NCBI GenBank assembly: GCA_013398295.1 | Contig: VZSF01001143.1 | Location: forward strand, 600,524 to 664,523 | Direction: 5' to 3' | Origin: Chionis minor | Taxonomy: Eukaryota > Chordata > Aves > Charadriiformes > Chionididae | DNA: 64,000 nt | The notes under the pieces: generated by a model | Told to the model about the DNA's origin: nothing | Seen by the model: only the letters and a program-made list of their open reading frames with translations | The model's database searches: none | Shown here: piece after piece, positions 53,038 through 64,000 of the stretch | Layout: each line of letters opens with the position of its first letter | Position numbering within the stretch: position 1 is the first letter of the stretch | Program-made: the position numbers and the translations under genes

Positions 53038-55100
53038 CTGTAATGCCTTTATTTGACTGTGTGTTTACATATGTACACTTGTAGGCATACATTAATGCAA
53101 TAAATATACATATCAAATAGAAACAGTGAGTCAAAACGGTGAAAGTTTGAGAAGAAAGAACACATTACCGGAAAAGGAAAAATTCAAACTATTCTTCTAA
53201 TACAAACATGTAGTTCCTATTCTGTTATTTGGTAGTACCATTCAGGCTCCATAAGATGGCAGACCTGCATATATTTAACAGATGTTAGTGTAATGACACT
53301 GCTGTAAATACACCGCTTTTAAAATGGTTGCTTTAAATGGATGGTGCATGTTTTTACTCAGAATGTTTTGAATGTGATATATTTAGAACCCTAACGAACT
53401 CTGCTTACTACTCTGTACCTTTCCCATACTCACTGATCGCTTTGGACGTGGCCTACATACAGTGGGAGTGAAAAAATAAAATGTAGCATTATCACTCAGA
53501 GCTGATTGATTTGGAATTACCTGGACTTGATCAATGTAACTCTTTCTAATAAACATGTAATTGGTATTTATTCCCATTGATTCATTCTAGCAATTTGTGC
53601 TCAAAGCAAGCTAATTCTTAGAATATAATTGCTGTCCTGAACACATTAAACCTCTTGAGTTTATCTTTTAAACAGTCTGCTTTCCAGGAGACTATTTGGG
53701 GCAACAATGATTTACTTGTTAACCCTGAAATTGGTATATTTATTTCCCATTGAAGTATGATGTCATTTGTAAAAGCTTTTTTTGGGTTCTCTGAACTTAA
53801 TATAGTTCTATTATTTGTACAACCATTATAGTAAATTAATACAGCAAATTGGCTTTATTATTAATACACAATGTTTAAGATTGTTCTGGAGAATACTGTG
53901 CGATGCCTTTACCAGTGCTTTATACCCATTTCCTTTCCATTTGTTAAGACCTCAAGCTGGTTTAGACCTAAGATTTTCAAATGTGAATTTTTCAAAAATG
54001 CTATCATACTTTAAATGACCAAGTAAGAAATGGAATGAGCTTGCAATCTCGCTTTTATGTTTCACTTTAGCAAACCCTCGCTCATAAATGTTATAATTAT
54101 AATTACACAGGCATATAATTTTCCCATAAAGGTTTCATTGCACTTGTTCCACTTGGCTAGGACTACAAGGAAAAGTGGCTAGATTGCTTTTAATATTTTG
54201 AAATAATTCTTTGGAAAAAAGACAGTAAGAAGTGTTCGTGCCAGCAGGAAAGGAGTTTGTACTCAGTAAGGCTGTGAAAAGGAAATCATGATAATTTTAA
54301 AATAAAAAGTGTTCTACTTCCTAGTGAGCAAATGGAATAAAAGAAACAAATTACCATGGAATTTAACTCAAAATCCTTCCAACAGCACATCAGGAATGTT
54401 ATCCTGAAAACTGTAGTTAGAAAGAAAACTTTCACTAGAGTCAAGAAATTGGGCCTTTATGTTCATATGCAAATTTGCAATGTTTTCATATGTAAACATG
54501 CTCTTTAATAATTGCTTAGCAGTGAAACCTTATTCAAAATACTGCTCCCTGACACATTCAGACTTCTTGCTGACTCACTCTTCAAGAATGGGATTTTGAA
54601 AAAGAGCAACGAAAACACTCCAGTAATACTGAAGAATTTAGATATTATGAATGTCTGTAACCTACTTCTACGTTCAGATGGTTATTGCACCCAGCTTCGC
54701 AGATGTACCAGGAAGTTTCTGCTGGTTTGAAACTCCCATCATTTTTGAAGCGGTCCTGTAAGCCTCTTACTGGTGCAGAGAAGGCTTTGTTATTTGTTTG
54801 CTTCTGGTTTATCTATGCTTATTTCAATTAGGGACATATGAAAAGCCCACACGAGTGGTTACGGCATGTCTGCAGCTCCTTATGCAACCGGGCTGCAGCA
54901 GGTTTTGGCCAGGCCCAAGGGGCCCGAGACACCCAACAATGTCCAGAAGTCCCAGATGGAAGCGGGCCAACATCCCCCCCCGTGCCTCTGCACCGCTTTG
55001 CAGTTCGGGGCTGATTTTGCAGAAGCATCTCATTGCGTCCAAAGATTCTGCAGCGTTTCAGCAAGGCATTTAAGAGATCACTCATCACTTTATCGCGCGT
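53038..55100. other. Intergenic spacer left of the second CpG island
   Basis: AT-rich to about 54,780, then rising GC. Open frames at 53,383-53,577 (minus), 54,512-54,730 (plus) and 54,828-55,112 (minus) were examined; none could be tied to a family or to convincing splice sites. Confidence 0.45.
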
Positions 55101-55119
55101 ATCCCCCTCCAACTGTCAC

Positions 55120-56480
55120 TCAAACTGTCACTTCCAGCAGCAGTCCAAGAAATGCTTCTCGCACCGACAGTGAATGGGCAGAATAAGCAAATTTGTACTG
55201 CCACATTTGGTACTGCTGGCACCCTGCATTACAGCGAAGGAACGAGAAAAGAGGCTTTCTCTTCCTGCTGCTTTTTGATACAGAAACCCGGCTCTAGAGA
55301 GATAACTGACTGAGGAAAAGCTCCTTCCTGCCAGCTCTGGCTCATGAGCCAAGCGACTGCTATTGCTGCAAGCTGCAGCAGTATGAAGAGGCGGGAAACC
55401 TGGCGCTGCCGACGCTGCCAGGCAGGGCCGAGAGCCCTGCGGGCCTCTGCGGGCGCGGCCAGGGCCAGGCTCCGGGCGGCGGCCACCACCGCCCGCCACC
55501 ACCGCCCGCCACCATGCCCCGGCCCGCCGCCGCCATGCCCGCCGCCGGCCCCGGCCGCGGCCGTCCCCACGGCAGCCCTCCAGTACACGCACTCCAGCAT
55601 CTTCACTTGACGCATTGCAGGTACAACGCAACCAATCGGAGGGCTTGACTCTTACCAGCTAACCATTGCAGAGTCCCTTTAGCCAATCAGGCGCTGCTTG
55701 ACAAAGTGCTGCCTCAGACGTCTCAGTACTGTTTCCGTCGGGTGCCTCCGAGCCAGGCAGCGGTAACCTTCCGCGAGAGGATATAGGCCCTACCGCCCGG
55801 GAAGGCGCCGGCGAGCGGCTTAGTGCCGCCGGCAGCGCGGCGGGGGAGGCCGGTCCTGGGTCAACGCTGCTCCCGGCGAACCAGCCGCTGCCTCTCCCCG
55901 CCTGGCGCGGCGGGACCCGGTGGGGCGCGGTGGCCGCTGCCGCCGCCTGTCCCCAGGCAGCCAAGGGCCGCCGCCCCGGCCGAGCGCAGCACAGAGCCCT
56001 CCCGCCCCGGCCCCGTTGGCTGCGGGGGGAGGAGGGGAATGCAGTTTCCCTCAGGAAGCCCTGGGAAAGCAAGGCGTTTTGTGCAGTGCCGGCCGGGCCC
56101 CGGCTGTGGGTGAGGATGTTAATCGCCGCCAGCAGCCCCTGCGTGGAGAGCAGGAGCCGGCAGAGACACCAGAGCCGCGCCGGGGTCTCGGCTCGGGCAC
56201 ATTTTGCAGTGACGCTGGCGGAGCTGCAGAGCTGTTCGTGCCAAGCCGGCAAATGGCGTTTGCCAGAGGCGCAGCCGAGAGCCCTGCAGTGGCTTTGAGT
56301 TGACCGTGAATGTCAGCCGCAGCACCCCTGAACGGGAGCGAGGAGCTGCAGCCCCGGTGCTGACCCGGGCGGAACGGCCAGCCCCGAACCGGGGGCAGGT
56401 GATGGGGGAGGCCTGGTGTCCTACACCAAATGGCTCAGATCGCCTGCAAGTCCCCAGCGTATCGGCGGTCATTCCTAGGC
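55120..56480. promoter_or_regulatory. Second CpG island, probable promoter without identified gene
   Basis: The stretch is GC-rich and CpG-dense. It holds CCAAT boxes at 55,632-55,636 (AACCAATCGG) and 55,683-55,687 (AGCCAATCAG), 51 bp apart, of the NF-Y type. A weak TATA-like GATATAGG lies at about 55,780-55,787, followed by GC-rich sequence and a plausible plus-strand donor TGG/GTGAGG at about 56,107-56,115. Large open frames on both strands are expected by chance in such composition. It could drive a non-coding RNA, an upstream alternative first exon of the next plus-strand gene, or a minus-strand gene including the 52-53 kb segments. Confidence 0.6.
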
Positions 56481-59400
56481 ATCTTTCCTTTGGGGTGCCT
56501 GGTTAAAAATCCACCCCCTTCCCCACACCCACAGACCAAGTAATAAATACGCTTTACTTCGTGGTGCGGGTTGAAGTGTAGCTGTGTCTTCCCGTCAATA
56601 CGATGCTGCGGCTGGTGGCCCGGGACGGCAGTGCGAGATCCCTCACCGAACACCCAGCTGGAACAACCTACGCGAGGGCCTGGCGCCGGTATCTAAAGAG
56701 GTTCGCTCTCTAAAGGACACTCCCGGGCCCCACTGGAGGCTGAGGGATTGATACAAGGATCTCGGGCAGCCAAAAAGTCTAACGATAGCGGTTTTTGCAA
56801 GAATTAAGCTAGATGACTACTTGGCACCCATGGACCCATCACGGAACACTGTTCATTTTTTTTGCAGAAGCTTATGGGCCAGCAGTATGTCCCTGAGGAG
56901 AGAACAAGATGAGACAAACTAAAGAAAGAAGTGGGAGGAGGAGTAGGAAGATAGCTATGTTTAAGTGATTTAACCCCATAATAGTAATAACAAAACAGTC
57001 TATTTTGAGGTTTTTTTTCTTTTTGCTTATTTGATGCCGAATATCTTGTTTCAGTTATATTTTAGTTAAGGAGATTGGTGCTCTGTAAGCCCTGAAAATA
57101 GAATATGGAGATAGAGACAGCAGAAGCAGAGTGGATGCCAAAGTGAAATGATCTGGAGTGCTGAGCACTGCATCAGCCCACACACAGGCCCACCCCAAGG
57201 ATAGTGATGCAGAGAAGTCTTAGATGGTGCTCCCTGCTTGGAAAAATGATGTCAGTATTGGCAGACCCGAAACTAAACTGAAGGCTAACCAAAATAAACT
57301 CATTAAGTGTACTTCCTTTCTATATAGCATAAAAATCCCATTCTCAGAGCGGTGCATCTTTGTGTTAGGCTTGTGCTCTTTAACAACGCTGCTGACAGCT
57401 TCACAGCCAGCACATAACAGTGCACTTACTAAATAGAAGTACTTCATTAGAATCTAGCATACTTCTGTTACCACAAAAATAATAACAAATAGCCATACTG
57501 TGGGGAAGGTCAGTGCTGCTTGCCAGGAAAGGTGTGCACAAAGTGCTAGATGCCTGAGACGGACCAGATTTTAGCCATATTCTTATTTCAGAGAAGCTGA
57601 CAGCCTCAGAATAAGGCAGGCAGAACAGAGATTTAATTAGGTAGCTGATGTGAACTGTACCCTCACAAAAACCTTGGGAAGAATAGCAGGCCCCATGGGA
57701 CAGCTCTATTTTCCAGGTTTACAAAGAAAGACGGGTTTTCTTAGTACCATTTCTGGAATTTCAACAATGATGTGAGGTGCTTTAGGATGGAGGCACATGC
57801 ATACTTTAAGGGTCAGACATTTTAAGAGGCTGGACTTCACATGTAAGAACCTAAAGTTCTAGACAAAGAACTGGATCAAAGAGAAACCTTAAGGGGGATA
57901 TCAGAACCTATATTCTGGAGGCATCAAATGTTCCTCTTGTTTTAAAAATTCTTTTCATTGAAAGACTTTAAAAAAGATGAGCCCTCAGTAGAGGATTTCC
58001 TAGGTACTGCCATGCCAGGTTCCCAGGGGACAGGCAGTCTGTTGGCTCTCTGGCAGTAGGAGATCAGAATTTATTTTTACATTTTCTCAGAACTGATACT
58101 AGAAACGCATCTTCTCTTCAAGGTTGTTGAAAAACTTAGGGTTTTCCTTCCCCACTCCTCCCCCNTGGAGAAGTTATTTCATTATCGGGTGGGTTTATTA
58201 TTGATGCAGGCACAAACAACATGAAATAGCCATCCAAAGAAGCGTAATGATTTCATAGCTTTCTTCACATACTTAAGGCAAATGAAAAAGAGTATCACCT
58301 GGCAATGATTCTGGCTTCCAGCATCTGTAATTTGGGATGTACATATAATACTTCTCACCTCAGGCCAGCTCCATAGTATGGGGGATTAGAATACTGGATG
58401 TCTCTTGGATGGCAGTATTTGAGATCCATTAACTCAGGTGATCTTGTAGCTTCTTGTCCCAAGGAATCTGACAAACGGATAGAAACTCCTTGTTTTGAGT
58501 GTGTGAGAGAAAGAAAGAGAAGAATAAATCCGCAACTGATGCAAATTAACATGGTTTTATTGACTTCAGGGCATGTTTACAGTGCTGAAAATCTGTACCA
58601 AAAACTACGATTCTGATTTAAAATTATGATCACTCTTGAACTGCATATGTGGCGTTATTGAATTTTTTACCTCTAGCTGCAGCATGAAGACTTGTGACAG
58701 CCCTGCCTGACCCAAAGAAATTTTTTGACATAGACCTACTACAAAATTACCATTTGGGGTTAAGTCATCGAGACTTGGCCATTAGAGGATGTACCTGTGG
58801 ATTTTGCATACCTGTCTTCCTATGTCATATATATTCTTATATATATATTCGTTAATTTGGCTGGGACTTTTATTGCAAAATTAATGTCCCAGTTTGCCCC
58901 ACAGGAATATTCAGATGAAAATAAATTACTCATGGACAAAGGAGAGGTGTAAAAAACAATGCAAATGGCTCATTTAATAATTTCCGTTATGTAAAAAAGC
59001 AATCCTGAGTATCTTTGATGATTTTTTTTCCTCTGTTAAATAGGACAAGCTGAAATGAGAAACGATGGTACTGGAATTACACGAACTGATTTCCAACCTT
59101 TCTTCAGGACTTAAATTCTGAAGCATATTTGTTTACTATTGTTTATTATACCATTATAAGCTATATATTGGTTCGAAATCTGTAGCTAACAGCAACAGCT
59201 GTTCAGCTTTTATCTATTAGTTCCGAGACAGAAATTTCAACCTATAAGGTAAACCAGGTTTTGGCCCACTCAGTTTTCCAGCATATTCTTAAGAAATGAA
59301 ATGCAAACTCGAGCCATTCCTAACAAGGTGAATCTGACTAAGAATTGTGTTATTGTTACATTGTGTCATTTAACATTTTGGGGAATCATTCTACTGAAAT

Positions 59401-62400
59401 TAGAACATTTTCTATCATTAGAACGACTGTTCCCATACATGTCTTTCTATACAGAATACTTAAAAATATGTGTGGTTAAAATAAATTACGTTGACAGATG
59501 TGTTAACTGGACTCATTGTCAGGGAATATAGTTTATATACATGAGTCTCCAACAGTGAAGAAGCATGACCTAGGTATGACCTAGGTTATGTAAAAATATG
59601 AAATACTTAGCAAACACATACATAAATATTCTGTCCTCTTCTGCATTTGATTCTTGAAAAATAGTGGATACAATTTGCCTTTATCCATAAAAACACTAAT
59701 GATAACAAAACATAAACAATAGAAAAATCGAACAAGTAACTTCTGTTTGTATCATGAATCATCCAGTGTTTACCTTCCTGTGAAGCTGGCAATTACAAAA
59801 ACTGAGAAGGAAAATCCTGTTTTCACTCCAATGTTTCTAGAGAATGCTTCATAGAACTATGAGGAAAGGTTGTTTTTTTAAGACTGTGTGAAAATGTTTT
59901 GTTCTTTTTTCATTTATTTTACATTTCAATTGTAAAAAAGCAGGGAAAAGCACTTAGGTTTAAAAGAAATCTTTTATAACGTTTAATCGGCAAGATGTAT
60001 GGCTGAGTTTATGTATGGGAGCAAGTCTGTAATTCCCATCTGTGCGAGTCTTTTAAAGATAGGATCTCTAAGGTTCTCAACTCAAACTGCCCTAAGTTTA
60101 AACCACAAAACTTTTCAAATTGTTGGGCCGCGAGGGTGCCCAATTTATATAGCTACATAGAAAATGATTCACTAATTTAATTGCGATGTGTAAATAATTT
60201 AGTTCTAACCAATGGCTAAATCAGTTTTACATCATCTAAAACATTATACAACAGGCCCTCAACGTAGGTAGCAACTACTATTGTTCAATTACATAGATGG
60301 CCCTCTAACACTTAATGCTCAGTGAAAAACCATAATTTAAGTGATTTTGGTATACACCAGTGGGAATGAAGCAAATATAAAGAAATCATAAGCATATAAA
60401 AGATTGGGGAGTTTGGGGTTTTTTCTCGCTCGCTCAAAAAGGAAACAGGAATCTACAGGAACATGTATGTTCCCATTTAAAAGAGCTACCAGGTCTGGAA
60501 ATTTAAATGTTAAGATTAAAGCAATTTTTATTTTCACATCTTGTATAAATGTGATCAAATTCAATTCTGTTCTAGCTTTTTATTTCAATGGAGTTCCACC
60601 CACTTATTTGCAATCTTAGTGGAGCTCATGGCATATTTTTATAAGGATATGGGCTTAGATTTTCACAACTGCTAATGACATTTGGAAACATGAATTTTGT
60701 GGAAAACAGTCTCCCCAGAAAACATTGCCTATACGAAGAGAATTTTATAGAGAGGGTAAAAAACTATTTTCTGCTATACCAACAGAATTCTAATTGACTT
60801 GAAAAGCAATACAACAAATTCAAACCCACTTTGAGTAGCTCACGCGTGTAACTGGCAATATTATAGCCATGAAAACTAATTATTAATCTGTTCCAGTTGC
60901 ACAGATGTTGCACGCACGTATATACTTGATTTGGGCTTCTTATACTTCTAACTTACTCTGTCCTGGTTATCTATGCTTGCCACCATAGTATCAGCCTCCC
61001 AGCTGTGCATTAACTGATGTGACAAACTTCTGTCCATTTGTTCTCACATCCATTCTCCCAGGGCAGATGCCTATACAATGTTTTATTTTTGATATATTTT
61101 TTAAAAAACTTATGTATATATATGAGAAAACAATTGAGATGCGTGAGGCCCTGTTCTTCAGTGCTTATGTTAACAAAGCCAAGGTTGAAGAGCACACCTT
61201 GTATACAAGTAGTAAGGTTTATTGTTTCTCCGAGTTCTTAACAGTTCGCCTTATAGCTTACACTGCTCCCAAAGAATGGACATGTTAAGTCACTGCAGAA
61301 ACAGAGACCAACACTGTAACCTTGCTATCATATTAAGGCAAAATTTAGAAATGTAGTACTAGGTAGAATGGTCGCAAGTCTTTCACTATGACTTATAAAT
61401 TTATAAAATAATCTTTTGTTACTATTACAGCTTAAACACAAGTCATCAAAAGGATACTCAGTGATAGAGTAAAAGAATTTAGAACAGTAAATCTATCCAG
61501 TCAGAAATTCATCTTAATAGCTATCGCATAGCCCTCTGTGCATCAAAAAGTGTTGTAGCAATGGGATGGCGAAGTTCTATGGTTTTAGGCACAAATACTG
61601 AGCAATTCCATGGCCTGGTCTAGCTCCCACTGAGATCCAGGAGATTTTGAATGAGACTGTGGAAGATCCTGGCAAATCATTTGACACTGTATGTCATTGG
61701 AATGACAGGGGCATTTCTTGCCTGCCCACAACTGAATGTAAATTTTAAGAGAACAAAGAATACTGATCAAAATCTAGCTGTACAATCGACTGAAAGCGAA
61801 TTTACATGGAGCAGGCAGATGCCAGTTTAGATGAGGGTTTTTCTACATTAAATAAGCTGCAAAACATTAGTATTCTGTTTTGTTTACATTTATCATTGCC
61901 ATATGTCAAATTAAGAAAAAAAAAATCCCCTTAGTCAGAATGTTATTTTGGAGCATTAGCTGTGAAATATTTTCAAATACAGAGTGATTTAACAGAAGCT
62001 ACTGCAGAACCTAACTGTGGCACCTTAATTGATCATCCTGAATTTTTTCTTAAATAAAGCAAGGTAACTATATTCCAAACTACTTTAAAGGTAACTAAGT
62101 AACTTTATTTTAAAATTCCATTTTTAATATAAATGAATCATTGGCCTGAACGATCAAGACGTAGCAAAAGTAGGAAAAAAAAAGTAAAAAAAAAAAAAAA
62201 AAAANCAGCAATGCTTCCACTCCACTCAAAGGCCCTGTTAATCTTTGGCAACGTTCACTGAATGTGACTGAGTTGGCTTTTTACTTCACATTTCCAAGTT
62301 TCTTCACGTATGTCCAAACACTGTCATGCTGATAGTTTTTAAGAGCACCTACATAAATTTTAATTACTTGTCTCATAGCCTCTCCTCAACAGATAAATCT

Positions 62401-63940
62401 AATCCCTTCTACTTTTTAACAAGTGATGGTTTGGATCAATGGAAGAACATATTATGTGAACTTAAAATTAACTTTAAAGAGACTGAAATAAGGCACCCAC
62501 GTGCTAAACCGCCACATTTAAATGTTGGCAAGATTATTCTCCTGATAATGCCTTCAGCCTTCCACTTCAGAAACATTTTGGCCAAAGACCATGAGACTGC
62601 ATTAGCTATTTATCTTTGCGAGATAACTGTACACATTTCTTAGCCCAGTATTTATACAGAACTCAGCATTTCAAGAATGAGCTCTTCACCTGTGTAAGAC
62701 CAGCACAATGAGGTGACTGATTTGTACATGAACATTGCTCTTCACGCATCCCTGTGAGACTCGGGGAGTTCCAAGATTCACTTATCCAAGCAAAAGCTCT
62801 TGTAGCCCACGTCAATCAGACATTGTGCCACGTTTTCCAGAAAGAAGCTAAGCTGGGAAAATAAGAGCTTAAAATTGTTGGTCTGGTTTGAAAACAACAG
62901 ATCGATTTGTGTGTTCTTCCATAGCAAAAAAAATAAAAAACGTAAAATCCCAACATCACTGCTTAGTAGTTTAAGAAAAAAAAAAAAAAAAGTGGAGGCT
63001 GGGCATTCTGCATCTAAAATGGGAGCTGTCTATAAACCTATCATTTGCAGACTAGCCAGCTGCAAATCGGCTTTCTGACACCATTTTATATACTAGTTCC
63101 TACACAAACGTTAGGGTGATTTGGGGACCAAACTATGACGCATTAAGTATGCTGTTTGCTATGAGAAATCCTTATAGACTGTAAACAGGTAACTGTTGTG
63201 TTTGCCAACCTATCACTGTGATCCAGAAAGGCAAGCAAATAAATTGTAACTTCAGTGGCAGAGCGATTGAAATTGTTAAACAAACAGAACCCAACTGATT
63301 TTGTCTTTATTTTGAACACTGGAAGCATGCGTGATTTTTCAAAAACAGAAAAACAGAATGTATTTTAAAAGATTTAGTGCTATACTGCAAGCAGATGATC
63401 AGAACGAACGACCACGCTGGAAACACTGCTACCCTCCCAATCCAGAGAGAGGCCCAAACTAATACCTTAACTAAAATACCTTGAACTACAAGGAAGCTCA
63501 AAATCTAAGGGTACTTGTCACGAACGGAACCAAAATCCTTGATTCCAAGGTGGGTCCATGATCGTTTGTGCTTCCGTACCTATTAGAGGAGGTGCAGTGT
63601 GAACGCCACACAGTATTTACCTGGGTTATCATCAGCTGGTGGACAAAATCCTCAAACCCAGAGCAGACAGAGGAGAAATGAAGGAAACATTTGACATCAG
63701 GACGTGCTTTTGCTGCCTCTCCCTCGCAGGCTGCAGCCGCCCAAGCTGGGAAGGGGCCGAAGCGACCCCTCAGTTCCAGACCATGATTCTGGATTCGGTT
63801 TTACCATCACCCAGATTTTGGTGCGCGACAAAAGCCCGGCCATTAAAAAACAAGGCAGCTGCGCTCGCTTCAACATTAACAGCTTTACAGTCCCCCTCAT
63901 ACCCCCCTTGTCGCTCTGATCTCCCCGACGAATGCGCTTT
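56481..63940. other. Intergenic spacer right of the second CpG island
   Basis: AT-rich sequence without recognised genes or repeats. It contains single unknown bases at 58,165 (in a C-rich run) and 62,205 (at the end of an A tract), and a perfect nuclear-receptor DR5 at 59,566-59,582. Confidence 0.6.
59566..59582 (-). promoter_or_regulatory. Perfect DR5 element (retinoic acid response element type)
   Basis: Read on the minus strand this is AGGTCA-TACCT-AGGTCA: two exact consensus nuclear-receptor half-sites as a direct repeat with a 5-bp spacer, the arrangement preferred by RAR/RXR heterodimers. It arises from an 11-bp tandem duplication (ATGACCTAGGT twice). Occupancy is not shown by sequence. 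Confidence 0.6.
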
Positions 63941-63946
63941 ATTAAC

Positions 63947-64000
63947 GCCCCCCCCCCTCCCCCCGGGCCCCCCCCCCCTCCCTCCCCCGCGCCGATCGGG
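63947..64000. promoter_or_regulatory. C-run cluster at the window edge, probable promoter-proximal GC-rich sequence
   Basis: Several runs of C (up to about 11) separated by T or GGG lie at 63,947-63,989, followed by CGCGCCGATCGGG. On the minus strand these are G runs able to form a G-quadruplex. Composition turns GC-rich from about 63,700. By conserved order in human, where CALM1 is the divergent neighbour of NRDE2, this may be the edge of a CALM1 CpG island. No calmodulin codon is present. Confidence 0.4.

Noticed and set aside
53383..53577. 64-codon minus-strand frame ending near good donor-like sites
   Set aside because: Possible exon boundaries give a phase that does not join the candidate exon at 52,999, and a pyrimidine-rich acceptor splits the frame.
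55128..56303. Several 88-197-codon open frames on both strands of the second CpG island
   Set aside because: GC-rich sequence lacks stop codons by composition. The translations are Ala/Gly/Pro/Arg-rich and no start, donor and family match could be combined convincingly.
58165..62205. Single N bases at 58,165 and 62,205
   Set aside because: They fall in homopolymer-rich sequence and most likely reflect assembly uncertainty, not biology.
63700..64000. CALM1 first exon
   Set aside because: No calmodulin start or coding sequence is visible. Only composition and known gene order suggest its promoter is near.

Overview
This is a nuclear genomic window from an amniote, most likely a bird. The evidence is CR1-type LINE debris, a decayed endogenous retrovirus, compact introns, AT-rich spacers and CpG-island promoters. 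All conclusions come from reading the sequence; no database search was run.

Positions 1-27,600 hold most of NRDE2 on the minus strand. Eleven coding exons were placed by matching reading frame, splice sites and the known NRDE2 protein order. They encode about 1,060 residues from the start codon (27,499) into the C-terminal third. Every junction keeps phase and every intron is GT-AG. The last roughly 100 codons (the terminal exons in vertebrate NRDE2) are not in the window, which begins inside intron 11. The gene starts in a CpG island (about 26.9-27.9 kb) with ZNF143-type, YY1-type and ETS-type promoter motifs.

Positions 27.9-55 kb form a gene-poor spacer: two very old CR1-like LINE fragments on the minus strand (one with a younger CR1 3' end nested in it), a short CR1 3' end on the plus strand, a likely 501-bp solo LTR at 32.1-32.6 kb, a perfect 15-bp inverted repeat at 33.4 kb, and an inactivated retroviral pol-env relic on the plus strand at 47-51.1 kb. 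Two small minus-strand, exon-like segments at 52.4-53.0 kb have compatible phases but belong to no gene I recognise.

A second CpG island at about 55.1-56.5 kb has two CCAAT boxes and looks like a promoter with no identified product. The spacer continues to the window end, where C-rich, GC-rich sequence begins. In human the neighbour divergent to NRDE2 is CALM1, so the right edge may be the start of the CALM1 promoter. No calmodulin coding sequence is present, so this is inference only. A perfect DR5 nuclear-receptor site lies at 59.57 kb in this interval.

No tRNA, rRNA, CRISPR or prokaryotic operon features were seen.
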